Positions 51,701 through 59,191 are shown, counted from the first letter of the stretch. The stretch is 64,000 nucleotides of DNA from Bedellia somnulentella (GCA_963576735.1 OY755187.1:1984001-2048000), one strand, 5' to 3'. A program made the numbers and translations. Notes: generated by a model not told the origin, from the letters alone.

Positions 51701-52535
51701 TATGTAAAAAATATTAGGCTTAATTTTGTTTTTTTTTTGGTTTAACCTAAGTTTAAAGTTACTTTTTCACGCAATCAAACCGAAAAAAGTGTTTTAGCTA
51801 CGAAATACGAAGAATCCTATGCGCGTGTCACAACACCTGCTAGGCCATTTTCTTTTTATTCTGACATCTGCAGTCCTACCTCGAAAGTAATTTTATCGTT
51901 ACACTGTCGGTTAGAATAAGATAAAAATATACAATATTATGTAAGTGCGAAAGAGAGGGCCGTTTTTTACCATGCGATATCTAGTTAAAAGATCGCTCGT
52001 GCTACCTGGGAAGATAGATCATACATAAACTTTGTCAAAGTTAGACAAACCCATGACCACTCAACCCAGAGAGATTTATCAGGATCGTACAAAGCTACCA
52101 TCGATAGTCTTTACCTACCTCAATGGGAACTAATGGCGTTAGTATATGTTGCACGCTTAATACTACAGTGACCTATGTAAAAATTTTGCTGTGTTGAGTT
52201 ACATTACTACACCTAAGTGAAATTGAACCTTTTTGTGTTAAGAATACGGGTGTTTTCTCGTGCCTATGTTGTAGAGCATGCTTTTTAAGGTCTGTGAAAT
52301 ATTGTAATTCAATTCATAAAAATTTTGACATAGGTCACTGTAGTATTAAGCGTGCGATGTATTTATGTTCTAACACTCTTACCCTTTACCCTTTATATTG
52401 TCCGCAGGTGCTGTAGGGGGGTTGCTCAGCCTCTTCCTGGGTTTCAGCATCATCAGCGTCGCCGAGTTCGTATATTTCGTCATACTTCGACCGATCAGGA
52501 GAGTTCTATACGAAGCTTATTGCAAAAAACGATAA
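30055..52535 (+). CDS. Pickpocket-type DEG/ENaC sodium channel subunit
   Basis: Ten exons join in frame: 30055-30293, 36010-36252, 36853-36967, 37308-37465, 38089-38314, 39665-39932, 40774-40839, 50236-50419, 50922-51013, 52408-52535; total 1719 nt, 572 aa plus stop. All introns are gt...ag. Residues 77-78 are the His-Gly gating motif; TM1 is about 93-115 ([20 protein letters not shown]). The Cys-rich extracellular part has F-R-P-V-x-T-x-x-G-R-C-Y-A-F-N in exon 4, C-N-C-V-Q-F in exon 6 and S-C-Y-P-S-C in exon 8. TM2 in exon 10 has G-x-F-S (FLGFSIIS) at the filter position and A-E-F-V-Y-F. Family role: trimeric amiloride-sensitive cation channel in the plasma membrane, used in chemosensation, mechanosensation or fluid balance; subtype not assigned. 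Donors of exons 8 and 9 are both gtttgt; exon 8's was chosen because it alone keeps frame. An acceptor-like 'ttccttcag' lies 2 bases before the ATG, so a 5' untranslated exon probably exists. Confidence 0.9.
30421..30623 (+). other. Structured 5' UTR of the R4/Dong-like element
   Basis: Three long hairpins: 30421-30435 with 30466-30480 (15 bp, one G-T pair), 30489-30497 with 30511-30519 (9 bp) and 30588-30597 with 30614-30623 (10 bp). The ORF's ATG (30604) lies in the loop of the last. A CCCGGG-rich segment lies between. R2-group elements are known to carry 5' self-cleaving ribozymes, but I could not fold an HDV-type double pseudoknot by eye. Confidence 0.6.
30604..34200 (+). CDS. RT and restriction-like endonuclease protein (R2 group, R4/Dong-like)
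   Basis: 1198 aa without internal stop. The N-terminal about 75 residues are Pro/Arg/Ser-rich; I see no Cys-His zinc finger there. RT motifs: S-P-G-P-D-G-L-H, then Y-R-P-I-T-C, then motif A with D600 (DYRKAFDSV), F-Q-G-D-C-L-S-P, and Y704-M-D-D707. The C-terminal zinc motif is C1005-x2-C1008-x8-H1017-x4-C1022, followed by the restriction-like endonuclease K-P-D (1090-1092) and D1107, with E1120 and a K-x-x-K-Y region after it. The protein nicks target DNA and primes reverse transcription of its RNA there. The start is the first ATG after an in-frame TGA at 30580. All catalytic residues are present, so it could be active. R4/Dong placement rests on the TAA target and layout; R2, Hero or NeSL-type are less likely alternatives. 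Confidence 0.9.
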   Translation: MQDNDERIGPLPRGYRWGASGAGAGRGSMRSPSRSRPARPPGRSARPPQPPDGLATVGTGATQSQQSVPAAGGTRRRMAWTVDMNRNAMRAYLRASGSRTGRTGYRAAMYREFLRLEPNLTVTEQNLADRVRYIQRSELFSTTELEQLRREAVPPLDEEPPLQVLPPVPEWEVRREPIVNLPDVGGAESDWGTVSLDLDLVRSALEETILEYRQVPLERRPRLPRVPLSIKVRDVVEAVNNMLPSFLESSMDLWDTDSILFGAAMTVCQFVGVRMPPTRAGGSRQAGSTSPRTRTRPAWMRRIESRITRARVLIGKLTSFRSGNNRPRVVRFVREAFPGENVFDNSPEFACRLVERIDDLKQKIAAWGKRIRRYSERVKRYQQNRLFMSDQKKFYRTLERPDVVSTGQRPEKADVVAFWRGLWSLPVDHEEGRWFEAVEGACEPIAPMNPVNISEEDVVAAIRKAPNWKSPGPDGLHHYWLKGFTRCHATLARQFQSALESGTLLNFLTTGVTHLAPKSDATADPSQYRPITCLCTIYKTLTSVLSSKITQHIVDNNVISGAQNGCRGGSRGSKELLLIDAVVGQLVKRNRRNFSAGWIDYRKAFDSVPHTWLMRVLELYKIDSAVRHFLGQCMGCWRTILSLDGQRMTDADDQIDIRRGIFQGDCLSPVWFCLALNPLSTLLENSGTGFQFRRGGPRLPHLLYMDDLKLYAPTADRLAELLTITNDFSGSVKMELGVDKCAVIHVEKGHVVHSDGVDVGTNHLRALSEAETYRYLGMSQTIGVKVADVKQGVCEEFYERLKSVLNSYLSGVNKIRAINSWVMPVLMYTFGVLRWTQTELDALDRRVRTMMTSHRMHHPRSSVMRLYIPRKCGGRGLLSAKTMHNREVCNLRNYFLTMTDDSIRGEVVASDKGLTPLSLASQDWRTPEVLSTSDRESVWKEKELHGRFYKVLHEPFVDRKASLHWLRFGDLFGETEGFVCAIQDQVIKTRNYRKYILKDGTTDVCRACGRPGESLRHVISGCSALANTEYLHRHNQAAKILHQELALKYGLLQQRLPYYKYLPEPILENDRAKIYWDRSVITDRTILANKPDIVVWDRSQSRVFLVDVTIPHDEGLVKAETEKRRKYLDLAHEITDMWGVTSTEIIPIVLSANGLIPTSLATNLRRLDFCGVSVPAQMQKAVLLDTARIVRRFLNLTP
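34201..34282 (+). other. 3' UTR hairpins of the R4/Dong-like element
   Basis: Two hairpins follow the stop: CCCCGAC (34201-34207) with GTCGGGG (34221-34227), and GCCTCTCCCAT (34234-34244) with ATGGGAGAGGC (34272-34282). In R2-type elements the RT recognises folded 3' UTR RNA, so these are candidate recognition structures. Confidence 0.65.
34305..35256 (+). mobile_element. Non-autonomous Helitron, copy 1
   Basis: About 950 bases aligned end to end with 42559-43529, ending CCACTAG just after 'acccgtgcgaagctggg', a GC-rich stem as expected of a Helitron 3' end. The 5' TC terminus is not visible; (TAA)n and the LINE occupy that place. It has a (ctgt)n microsatellite and no Rep/helicase gene. In intron 1 of the channel gene. 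Confidence 0.8.
35269..35320 (+). repeat. SINE-B head fragment
   Basis: 'ctgcatagtgtcggcttag' onward for about 50 bases. Confidence 0.6.
35422..35590 (-). pseudogene. LINE-C 3' fragment
   Basis: Minus strand, tail 'tactcacacccgttattccc' plus a diverged C-terminal coding segment. Confidence 0.65.
35598..35971 (+). repeat. SINE-A copy, full length
   Basis: Complete head, body, hairpin and (ttatg)n tail. It ends 38 bases before exon 2 of the channel gene. Confidence 0.9.
36405..36638 (+). repeat. SINE-B copy, full length
   Basis: Complete but diverged. In intron 2 of the channel gene. Confidence 0.8.
37776..38007 (+). repeat. SINE-B copy, full length
   Basis: Tail hairpin variant CCC-CGTTAA-GGG. 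In intron 4, ending about 80 bases before exon 5. Confidence 0.85.
38373..38621 (-). repeat. SINE-B copy, full length
   Basis: Minus strand in intron 5 of the channel gene, about 60 bases after exon 5. Confidence 0.85.
38693..38815 (+). repeat. SINE-B head half, diverged
   Basis: 'gtgggcttagaataatactt' to 'gctgaagacctatta'. Confidence 0.6.
38827..39523 (-). repeat. SINE-B copy split by a MITE
   Basis: The tail half lies at 38827-38890 and the body at 39380-39523, interrupted at the 'ggaatta/gaattcctcagcc' point. Confidence 0.8.
38891..39379. mobile_element. MITE inside SINE-B
   Basis: Ends GAATTCGGTATGCAAAGTTT and AAACTTTGCATACCGAATTC are perfect 20-bp inverted repeats. The outer GAATTC may be target duplication (element 38897-39373, 477 bases) or part of the ends; a palindromic target makes this ambiguous. 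The interior is AT-rich and non-coding. Confidence 0.8.
40252..40502 (-). repeat. SINE-A copy, head missing
   Basis: Minus strand, tail and body only, stopping at 'ccgttaacaaccat'. In intron 6 of the channel gene. Confidence 0.85.
41473..41868 (-). repeat. Tandem array of LINE-C tails, about 62 bp x 6
   Basis: The motif 'catacatAtactcacgccattayttcccattggggtaggcaga' with variation recurs about every 60 bases six times; the last unit continues into 'cgatcgccacttcgtacgac'. Each unit is the LINE-C hairpin and tail in minus orientation. In intron 7 of the channel gene. Confidence 0.8.
41869..42492. repeat. Abundant lepidopteran 'gggttccgt' element
   Basis: Starts 'agggttccgtagccaaatgg', has a (ctgt/ccgt)n run, and ends 'gactcgcacttggccggttt', ends I know from many moth and butterfly genomes. 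Non-coding here; superfamily not assigned. In intron 7 of the channel gene. Confidence 0.75.
42559..43529 (+). mobile_element. Non-autonomous Helitron, copy 2 (complete)
   Basis: 971 bases, 5' TCTATACTTATAATAAATC, 3' ...CCACTAG, inserted between A and T with no target duplication, as Helitrons do. Non-coding; a (ctgt)n run is at about 42690. In intron 7 of the channel gene. Confidence 0.88.
43690..44362 (-). pseudogene. Jockey/CR1-type LINE RT remnant, 3' part
   Basis: The minus strand reads '[15 protein letters not shown]' and '[11 protein letters not shown]' (RT motifs B and C, catalytic F-A-D-D), then 'FLGIT' and 'SYGILL' in damaged frames. It continues from the 49362-49640 fragment on the other side of the Ty3/gypsy element. 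Confidence 0.85.
44363..44853 (-). repeat. Ty3/gypsy 3' LTR
   Basis: 491 bases. On the minus strand it begins TGTAGGTGCATC and ends CGAACTAT. Confidence 0.92.
45057..47378 (-). pseudogene. Ty3/gypsy pol (RT, RNase H, integrase) with stop codons
   Basis: 773 codons from the first Met. RT with F-L-D-D at 128-131 (more often Y-V/L-D-D), RNase H around 272-390 (TDAS ... ELLAI ... TDHKPL), integrase with an H-x-H and C-x2-C finger (SHPGRN ... CLVCQ), then the D-D-E core (HIDIIGP, TDQGRQF, NGLVERF). The frame is open upstream of this Met to an in-frame TAA at 47496-47498 that separates it from protease. It is closed early by TAA at 45057-45059, after which the same frame continues to near 44886 with a typical basic tail. 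With these stops I call it inactive unless read through. Confidence 0.88.
47496..48065 (-). CDS. Ty3/gypsy protease region
   Basis: The minus-strand frame contains F-L-V-D-T-G-S-D, the aspartic protease active site, then an I-I-G-V-D-F-L flap-side motif. It overlaps the end of gag by 88 bases in the -1 frame, the usual Ty3 arrangement for gag-pro frameshifting. It ends in TAA at 47496-47498, in frame with pol. Confidence 0.85.
   Translation of the reverse strand: MVPHEVWQSCKEVHLTVRLQPGKRKRQSVMTTNDCKERTGRLFILDRVSKQKFLVDTGSDICVYPKNLVKECRKTDYQLSAANGSTIDTFGYLELKLNLGLRRDFPWRFVIANVTKPIIGVDFLSHYKLIVDVAHQKLIDGMTNVSSVAQSAATCNSVLSVKVSTGDINCKYNFILSQYPEITRPSGTQ
47978..48850 (-). CDS. Ty3/gypsy gag
   Basis: 290 aa. 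Ser-rich start, a capsid-like region ([12 protein letters not shown] near residue 45), a short coiled-coil-like stretch (T-K-Q-V-S-E-L repeated near 210-230), an Arg-rich stretch, and a C-terminal Cys/His segment (C-W-Y-H-x5-H-x3-C) typical of one insect Ty3 group. Its ATG directly follows the primer-binding site. Forms the virus-like particle that holds the element RNA. Confidence 0.88.
   Translation of the reverse strand: MSENKNNSDSDSSQSVVNVNVKPRRHSKSKTKMDSPSSSAGLKIPPFWPEKPEIWFAQVECQFALYNVTDDTNKFYHILGNLDRQYVAEVEDILIGTPNYIKLKSELIKRLSVSRENNVKQLLMHEELGNRKPSQFLRHLQHLAGPKVPDDFLKTIWVSRLPMAMQPIIASQPSLALEALAELADRVHDLTPSSPHRVAAVAEKSSAIDEVTKQVSELTKQVSALSEIVHNRSRSRDRRGKYERNRSSSRRSFSNYKKFPTCWYHMKFGNHAKKCISPCDFNQGNESGNQ
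48871..49361 (-). repeat. Ty3/gypsy 5' LTR
   Basis: 491 bases, matching 44363-44853 with one difference noticed. Confidence 0.92.
49362..49640 (-). pseudogene. Jockey/CR1-type LINE RT remnant, 5' part
   Basis: The minus strand reads '[14 protein letters not shown]' and '[11 protein letters not shown]' (RT motif A), then a frameshift. Its end (LIK) continues directly into the 44362 side (SYFSDW) across the Ty3/gypsy insertion, which proves the nesting. Confidence 0.85.
49670..49815 (+). repeat. SINE-B degraded copy
   Basis: 'cttacccgaagggtgttatc' and later weak matches. Low certainty. Confidence 0.35.
50030..50180 (+). repeat. SINE-B degraded copy
   Basis: 'tactgtcttagaatagcact' to 'aactttcaaaagttactt'. 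It ends about 55 bases before exon 8 of the channel gene. Confidence 0.65.
50455..50620 (+). pseudogene. LINE-C 3' fragment
   Basis: C-terminal coding segment ('ggcgtccgaagtacgaagaa') plus hairpin and (tatg)n tail, starting about 35 bases after the exon 8 donor. The channel frame stays open through the donor into this fragment until 50534. Confidence 0.75.
51069..51301 (+). repeat. SINE-B copy, full length
   Basis: Diverged; in intron 9, about 55 bases after exon 9. Confidence 0.8.
51306..51412 (+). repeat. SINE-B 3' half
   Basis: A second, tandem tail half directly after the previous copy ('ttagcttccaaaactggctg' to 'gccgtgagtatatatg'). Confidence 0.7.
52065..52148 (+). repeat. LINE-C tail fragment
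   Basis: 'gatttatcaggatcgtacaaag' to 'gggaactaatggcgttag'. Abuts MITE-E. Confidence 0.65.
52151..52355. mobile_element. MITE-E copy 2
   Basis: Inverted ends GCACGCTTAATACTACAGTG / CACTGTAGTATTAAGCGTGC, 205 bases, interior inverted relative to copy 1 (6718). Inserted next to a LINE-C tail in intron 9, about 50 bases before the last channel exon. Confidence 0.85.
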
Positions 52536-52636
52536 AATAATATGTAAAATAACTTTCGCACTCGCAGTGATTATGCTCTTACTGCTAATCCTTTAAGTCA
52601 TTTAGCGTGATGTTGTATAGCTTAGGTTTTATCTTA

Positions 52637-52841
52637 GCCGTGTAGTGTCGGCTTAGAATGACACTACCCCATTTCTTCCCGTGGGTGAAGTGATTTTTGG
52701 GCGATGTGGTTGGTGACCCGTCACCAAAAACATTTATTATTACCATCTTTTCCCCTAATCAACTTCTAAAATTGGCTGAGGAATTTCTTATTCCCAAGCT
52801 CTGGCTACTCCGTTAAGGGATTTATAGCCGTGAGTATATGG
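52637..52841 (+). repeat. SINE-B copy with a short internal deletion
   Basis: Starts 'gccgtgtagtgtcggcttag' about 100 bases after the channel stop codon and may lie in its 3' UTR. Confidence 0.85.
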
Positions 52842-53043
52842 ATAATATAAATGATGAATATTTTATCTTAGATTTTTGCTTTCGAATGGTAAAAGAAATT
52901 TCGATATCGGTTTATATGTTTTTTAGCTTATTTTGAAAATGTGTGATAAAATATAAGATTTAAAATATTAGATATTGTAAAACTGTATGTGTATTGTTTG
53001 TGTAAGGTGTAGGGTATATCATATACATAGCTCCTAAATAATA

Positions 53044-53291
53044 ATACATACATACATATACCCACGGCTATATTTCCCTAGAAGGGGTAACCAGATCTAA
53101 TGAATTATAAATTCCTCAGCCACTTTTGGAAGTTGAGTGGGGAAAAGATGATAAAAATAAAGGTTTTTGGTGATGGGTCTCCAACCGCATCGCCCAAAAA
53201 TCCAATAAAAAGCCCCAATACCCTTAGTCGCCTCTTACGACACCCGTGGGTAGAAAGGGGTAGCGACATTCTAAGCCGGCACTACACGGCA
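53044..53291 (-). repeat. SINE-B copy, full length
   Basis: Minus strand, tail to 'ctaagccggcactacacggc'. Confidence 0.88.
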
Positions 53292-53892
53292 TAAATAATA
53301 ATGTTTAGATTATATGTATGAAATAAAAACCATATCATAAGACCTACTTTTTTTTTATGCTCTAAATGTTTAATTGTTAGCTATGAATGGTAATGTTATA
53401 ATTGTAAATAGTAAATTAAAGAAGGCATGACAAAATAACATGTTTTTATTTAGTTTTTTGCCTTTTGAGTGCAAATATTGAAAACCCTCTAAACGCAGCC
53501 ATTGCAGTGAGGCCTTAGAACGTTATTCCACCTTCCTGAGACGGATCTACTAAAAGTTTAGTGAGCTAGGAGCCAAAATTTGTCTACATTTCAGAAGCCT
53601 AGCGTTCTGAACGTTATTCCACTAGTCTGAATGCAGATTCTGTGGCTTTCAGACGTCCGCATGCAGTCAAATGGAATAAGCTCTTTATGTACTGCTCCTC
53701 TTTCCGACTCTTGTTCAGAGTGATTTTCGTGCAGAAGCTCGACGAGATTAAAATGCACTTTTTTTGCCAGTATTATAGAAAATTACTAACACATTATTGA
53801 CAACACAACATTGGTAGAATAATAGGACTCGCTCCAATACAAATAGAGCAAACTGAATAAACGAACGAAAAAAGCCTTATTTAACTTAATAA

Positions 53893-54071
53893 ACATACAT
53901 ACATATACTCACGGCTATATTTTCCTAGAAGGGGTAGCCAGAACTAAGGAATTATAAATTCCTCAGCCACTTTTGGAAGTTAAGTGGGGAAAAGATGGTA
54001 AAATAAAGGTTTTTGGTGATGGGTCTCCAACCGCATCGCCCAAAAATCCAATAAAAAGCCCCAATACCCTT
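53893..54071 (-). repeat. SINE-B copy, head missing
   Basis: Minus strand, tail to 'aaaagccccaatacccttaa'. Confidence 0.85.
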
Positions 54072-54289
54072 AATAAACTTAATAAAGGTATTAATATTAT
54101 TAAACATTACACTATTTAAATATTAATCACTACTGTTATTTTACTAATGCTCGTCAGACCCATATTTGAAACGAAAAAAGAAAACATTATAACAAAAATA
54201 AAAGTAAAATAAAAACAACAAGAGAAAAAACAGTATATATGTAATTAACTTCGAATAGGTCTTTAAAAATGACCTATTAAGAGATAACG

Positions 54290-54762
54290 TACATACATCC
54301 ATACATACATATTCTCACGCCGTTAGTTCCCATTGGGGTAGGCAGTGACTATCGATCGCCACTTTGTCCGATCCTGGCAAACCTCTCTGGCTTCGTTCAC
54401 ATCCATCAATCTTTTCATACATGCTCTTTTATTCTTCATACTGCGGACACCTGACTTTTTGAGCACGTTTTCTATTTGATCCAAATGTGTCCTCCGAGGT
54501 CGTCCTCTACTAACATTACCTTCCACATTGGCTCTACATATCTCTTTCACCATTTTACTGTCATCCATCCTCTCTATGTGCCCAAACCATCTCAACATTC
54601 CTTTTTCTATCGTTCTTACAATATCATCTTTTACACCACACCTTTCACGAATCACATCATTCTTCACACGATCACATAACCTTACATTACATACTTTTCT
54701 GAGGGATCTCATTTCTACTGCATTCACTCTACTTTCATGCTTCTTCTGCCACACCAAGAGAT
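54290..54762 (-). pseudogene. LINE-C 3' fragment, best preserved
   Basis: A 144-codon minus-strand frame: the C-terminal domain of an RTE-like reverse transcriptase (M-R-S-L-R-K-V-C, then M-L-R-W-F-G-H-I-E-R, G-R-P-R-R-T-H-L-D), followed by the 3' end 'ctaccccaatgggaactaac', 'ggcgtgag' and a (tatg)n-type tail. 5' truncated, no RT catalytic motifs. It is the reference for the smaller LINE-C pieces. Confidence 0.85.
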
Positions 54763-54817
54763 AAGAATTAGAAAATAGAATAAGAAGGATAAGAAAATAC
54801 CTTTAGCTGCTCTGGCG

Positions 54818-54868
54818 AACACACGGGAAGAAATGGGGTAGTGCTATTAGCCGACACTACACAGCCAT
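54818..54868 (-). repeat. SINE-B head fragment
   Basis: 'gaagaaatggggtagtgcta' to 'ccgacactacacagc', next to MITE-F copy 3. 'gacactacacagctatag' reappears just after the MITE. Confidence 0.65.
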
Positions 54869-54875
54869 AACCTGC

Positions 54876-55012
54876 AGGCAAGCACGAGCCGTGTTTAAAC
54901 TAGTTATCGCGTGGGATAAAGCAGCCATCTCTTACGCACTTACTTAGTATCGTATACCGCCATCTCGTTCTAACTGTTATCGAGTCTATAAAGTAGCGCT
55001 CGTGCTTGCTCT
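54876..55012. mobile_element. MITE-F copy 3
   Basis: 137 bases with slightly decayed ends (AGGCAAGCACGAG / CTCGTGCTTGCTCT), interior as in copies 1 and 2. Confidence 0.85.
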
Positions 55013-55049
55013 TCTGACACTACACAGCTATAGTGTCAGAGTTTAATCC

Positions 55050-55292
55050 ATATACTCACGGCTATAAATCCTTTAACGGGGTAGCCAGAACTTTGGAATG
55101 ATAAATTCCTCAGCCACTTTTGGATGTTGATTGGGGAAAAGATGATAATAATAAACGTTTTTGGTGACGTGACTGGTCTCCAACTACATCGCCCAAAAAT
55201 CACTTAAAAAGCCCCTATACCCTTAGTAGCCTCTTACGATCACCCACGGGTAGAGATGGGGTAGTGTTATTCTAAGCCGACACTACACGGCG
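55050..55292 (-). repeat. SINE-B copy, full length
   Basis: Minus strand, 'tatactcacggctataaatc' to 'ccgacactacacggc'. Confidence 0.85.
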
Positions 55293-55644
55293 GAGTTTAA
55301 TCTCAACAAAAAATAAGCCCAAATATTTAGGTTGGGGATGGTCCATGGTATAATGGTGGGAAAACCCACATAAATTCTACACTAACAGAACTAGAGAAGT
55401 TCTGACTCCTACTGACACCCTTTCTAGTACCATATAGCGTGGCCCAGCCATAATCTGAGGATCTGACTAGGAGCGCCCGGAATGTTACTTCCCTTCAGAG
55501 CTTATTCCTTTTGTCTGAATTATTCAGCATCTGTATTCAGACCAGTGGAATAACATTCAGAACGCTAGGCTTCTAAAAATCGGAGCAAGTTTAGCCTTGG
55601 ATGACATTTATGTGTTTGTTATATAATATTAAATATATGTAGTA

Positions 55645-55891
55645 TGCTGTGTAGTGTCGGCTTAGACTAGCACTACCCCATTTCTTCCCGTGAGTGTACG
55701 TAAGAAGCGACTAAGGGTATTTGGGGCTTTACAAGGGATTTTTGGGTAATGCGGTGGATGGAGACCCATCACCAACAACCTTTATTTTACCATCTTTTTT
55801 TTCACTAAACTTCCAAAAGTGGTTGAGGAATTTCTAATTCCTTCGCTCTGGCTACCCCTTCTAGGGATTTATAACCGTGAGTACATGTAAG
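55645..55891 (+). repeat. SINE-B copy, full length
   Basis: 'gctgtgtagtgtcggcttag' to 'aaccgtgagtacatgta'. Confidence 0.85.
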
Positions 55892-57506
55892 TATTCCATA
55901 ATACAAGTTCTACTCTGTTTGTGACTAACTTGGTGGATAAATAATATTCTCCGAATCATTATTTTTTCGAGGTCAAGGCGTAAACTAAAATAAACCACTT
56001 GGATAATTTTAACATCATATATTTCTTCAAGTTTTTATAACCATTTATTACTTGCGAATTACATGCGAAACAATTGCAAGTAGTTTTGACATCAAAATGG
56101 AATAAATACTTTATAAGGACAGTTATAATTTACACATAAAATGACTTCAGGAATAGAAAATCAGATTCAGACACTTAAATTATGTTTTATTCAATAACTA
56201 ACATGCATTTATTTTGTATTTTCCACAAAACGACATATAGAATTTCTTATAATCGAATTCACACAAAAGTATTTTTATTCTGCAACATTTCCAATGTTAT
56301 ACCTATATAGATTTTACATATGCCCCTGGGCTCAAAATATATTTATAAAGTACCTAGTGTGCGTTATTTTTTTCTGATTCCTGCGTTATCTGAAAGCCAA
56401 CAGAAAACTATATAAAATGTAGCTCAGATTCTTCAGACATAACATCAATGGCTGCAGTTTTAGTAGTTTTAGGGTAATACTATAGGGGTTAAGAATTGAG
56501 CCTTAATTCACAATTTAAGTAAACAAAGCCTTAATGCAATCCTATTTCTTCTTTTCACAGTGACATTACTTTAACACATCAAGGCAATATAGCAAAAAAT
56601 AAATGAGTTTTAAATTGTTTTTAATTCGAAAACAGACTATTTCTTGATGATGGGCATATTATAAAGCGCACATTTTTGAGGAATTATAAAGATAAGAGAC
56701 AGGGCAGTTGATATGTATTTTATAACTCGAATTCGGATGCTTGGGCTGTTGTATTTATATCATGTTTTTACAAATATAAAGGTTTGGAACTAATTAACAA
56801 TACTGAAGACAAGAGAACAAAATACTGAAACACTTCAACTTTTAATAATATTCGAAGAAAACTTGCTAAAGCACACAAGTTTATGAAATGATAAGTACCT
56901 TTCTGAATAATCACGAATATTATTCACAACTATTTTATATAACACAGTGAGATTCCCCTCCGTATACAATACACACTATCTTCAAAAATTTGCAGTCTCT
57001 TTATATCAAAATAATTAATTGTAGTTTAAATTATCATGTTAACTTCTAATACATTAATTCTGTATGTGCAGATGACATTTATAAACATAGAGTTATAGAA
57101 GTGAAGTAATTATTCTTTATTTGTTTTGTTTTTGTCTTTAAGAGGAGAGATTTTTCTTTCTTTCTTTTCTTTTTAAATTGGATTTATATCTATCTTCTTA
57201 AAATATGAAGACTATTTTACAAATGAAAGTTTTAGAAGACATTGTTACTAACATCAAGTAGTGGATATTATATGCTAGGCAAATTCTCAGATTTATCAAC
57301 TTATTACCTATAATTTCAAGATTAACATTAAAACACTAACCTATTGTTCAACTAAATTAAAGATTTGTTCCCCAAAAATAAAAGAAACATAAAGTCATGT
57401 GAAACTTGTGACTAGAAGATAACTATTCTCAACAATTTAAGATTAAGGAGAAAACTGTTACTAACATCTTTGCTTGGTGTCTTTTTTAAGTATATAATAA
57501 AGAACC

Positions 57507-57652
57507 TTAACGCCCAATTTCTGAATTAAGTTTTAAAGCTAAGAACGACTTAAGTATCATTTTGTCTCATTCAGTTGTTAAGATTTCAATGCGACAGAAC
57601 GATACTTAAGTTGTCCTCAGCTGGAATACTTAATTCAGAAATTGGTTGTTAC
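57507..57652. mobile_element. Hairpin MITE of about 146 bp
   Basis: 'taacgcccaatttctgaattaag' on the left and 'cttaattcagaaattggttgtta' on the right, plus inner 'gacttaagtatc' / 'gatacttaag' pairs, give arms of about 60 bases. Non-coding. Confidence 0.7.
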
Positions 57653-58085
57653 ACTTGGTTAAACTTTTTTGCAGTAAGCCTTATCAAAACTATCATTATT
57701 TAGAAAAGATTTTCTGGATGTAAGAAAAAGGTTTTAAGTATCAAAACATTTACCGTAAAAAGAATAAGTTTCCCGTTACAATATTATTCAGTTCAAAAAT
57801 AATAATACCACTTATTTTATAAAGTTACTCAGTTCTTTTGACATAAGTTTAATTTCTTATAAATAATAATTACTGTATTTAAATTTATATAAGAATAATC
57901 TCTAAGTTATAAGGAAACAGTGAAAAATATTCTATGATTCATGGAATGACTGAATAATACAATGATACTGTTTCTTTCATTTGGAAAGTTATCACAAATA
58001 TTTGAACATGTGAGTGACAAAAGCTACAAGGAAGGATTGTTTATCAATGAAATCTGGACACATTGCTTAATATTTGACATCGAAT

Positions 58086-58339
58086 TGCCGTGTAGTGCCG
58101 GCTTAGAATGTTGCTACCCCTTTCTACCCACGGGTGTCGTAAGTGGCGACTAAGGGTATTGTGGCTTTTTATTGCATTTTTGGGCGATGCGGTTGGATAC
58201 CCATAACCAAAAACCTTTATTTTACCGCCCTTTCCCCACTCAACTTCCAAAAGTGGCTGAGGAGTTTATAATTCCTTGGCTTTGGCTACCCCTTCTAGGG
58301 AGTTATAGCTGTAAGTATATGTATGTATGTATGTATGTT
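58086..58339 (+). repeat. SINE-B copy, full length
   Basis: 'gccgtgtagtgccggcttag' to a long (tatg)n tail. Confidence 0.88.
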
Positions 58340-59191
58340 TGTAACTACTCTATAATATATTTTATCCATGTAACAATTTAAGTAAATTCTAGTATTTATA
58401 CATTATTAGTTTTGGTAGAAATAGAGCAATCTCAATTCTTTTAACATTCTATGAAATTAAGAATAGAGGTTTAGACAAGTCTTATGGAAATGATGATAGT
58501 TCTGATATAAATTCTAAACATTACTTTTATAATCAAAGTTTTTTAAAATACATACTAATGTATTACTTTGAAATGGAATTATATGGTATTGTTTGAAGAA
58601 AAAATATGAATGATCTTTTCCAACAAGCACAGATTATGTGGTCTTGTGCTTTATACACATTTCTTTTTAATAACCTATTCTAAAGATTTTTTGCAGCAAT
58701 CAAGTCTGTAGGCTGTAAAGGCTGTGTAGTTGAATCATTATGAATTGTCTTTCAATCATTAGATACAATCTCTATGGACTTGGGACAGCCAGCTGTCCTG
58801 GAAATATTTAGAAGTTTAAGGACTATGGACCACACAAGATGTATTATTGAGATTTATTAAATCTTTATGTTTCAACATAAATTACATTTACATCAATTTG
58901 TTTGGAAGATTCACTAATAATAACAACTGATTCTTTATGGGTTTATAGATTTTTCAGCATTTTCCTCTTAAAACCAAACATATACCGAAAATTTATTAAA
59001 TGCAATCTATCTTCAAAATCACACAATCTATCTTGAAAAAAAAAATCGCTCAGCTTGTGATGGGAATTTTAGAGTAATATTCCAATACTTGAAATATGCA
59101 ACATTGTTTACACAAAGATATATGATCCGAGAAAATAAACCAGCAATTAATGAAATTAACATTGATGCGATAACAAAGTTTTAAAACTGAA

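Larger units (their letters stand above)
53480..55600. repeat. Inverted pair of a short unclassified repeat
   Basis: 'gaagcctagcgttctgaacgttattccac' near 53595-53625 recurs inverted near 55545-55580. Extra 'gttattccac' and 'cagacg' motifs lie around both, and 'gtggaataagctcttta' recurs at about 61994. Possibly a decayed MITE family with copies in both directions. Confidence 0.5.
55900..59190 (-). other. Repeat-poor AT-rich stretch, possible long 3' UTR
   Basis: Apart from one MITE-like hairpin and one SINE-B, I see no repeat or gene in 3.3 kb, unlike the rest of the window. It lies directly downstream of the minus-strand zinc-finger gene. Minus-strand AATAAA signals occur near 58990, 58855 and 56190. 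A long 3' UTR or a gene with undetected exons would both fit. Confidence 0.35.
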
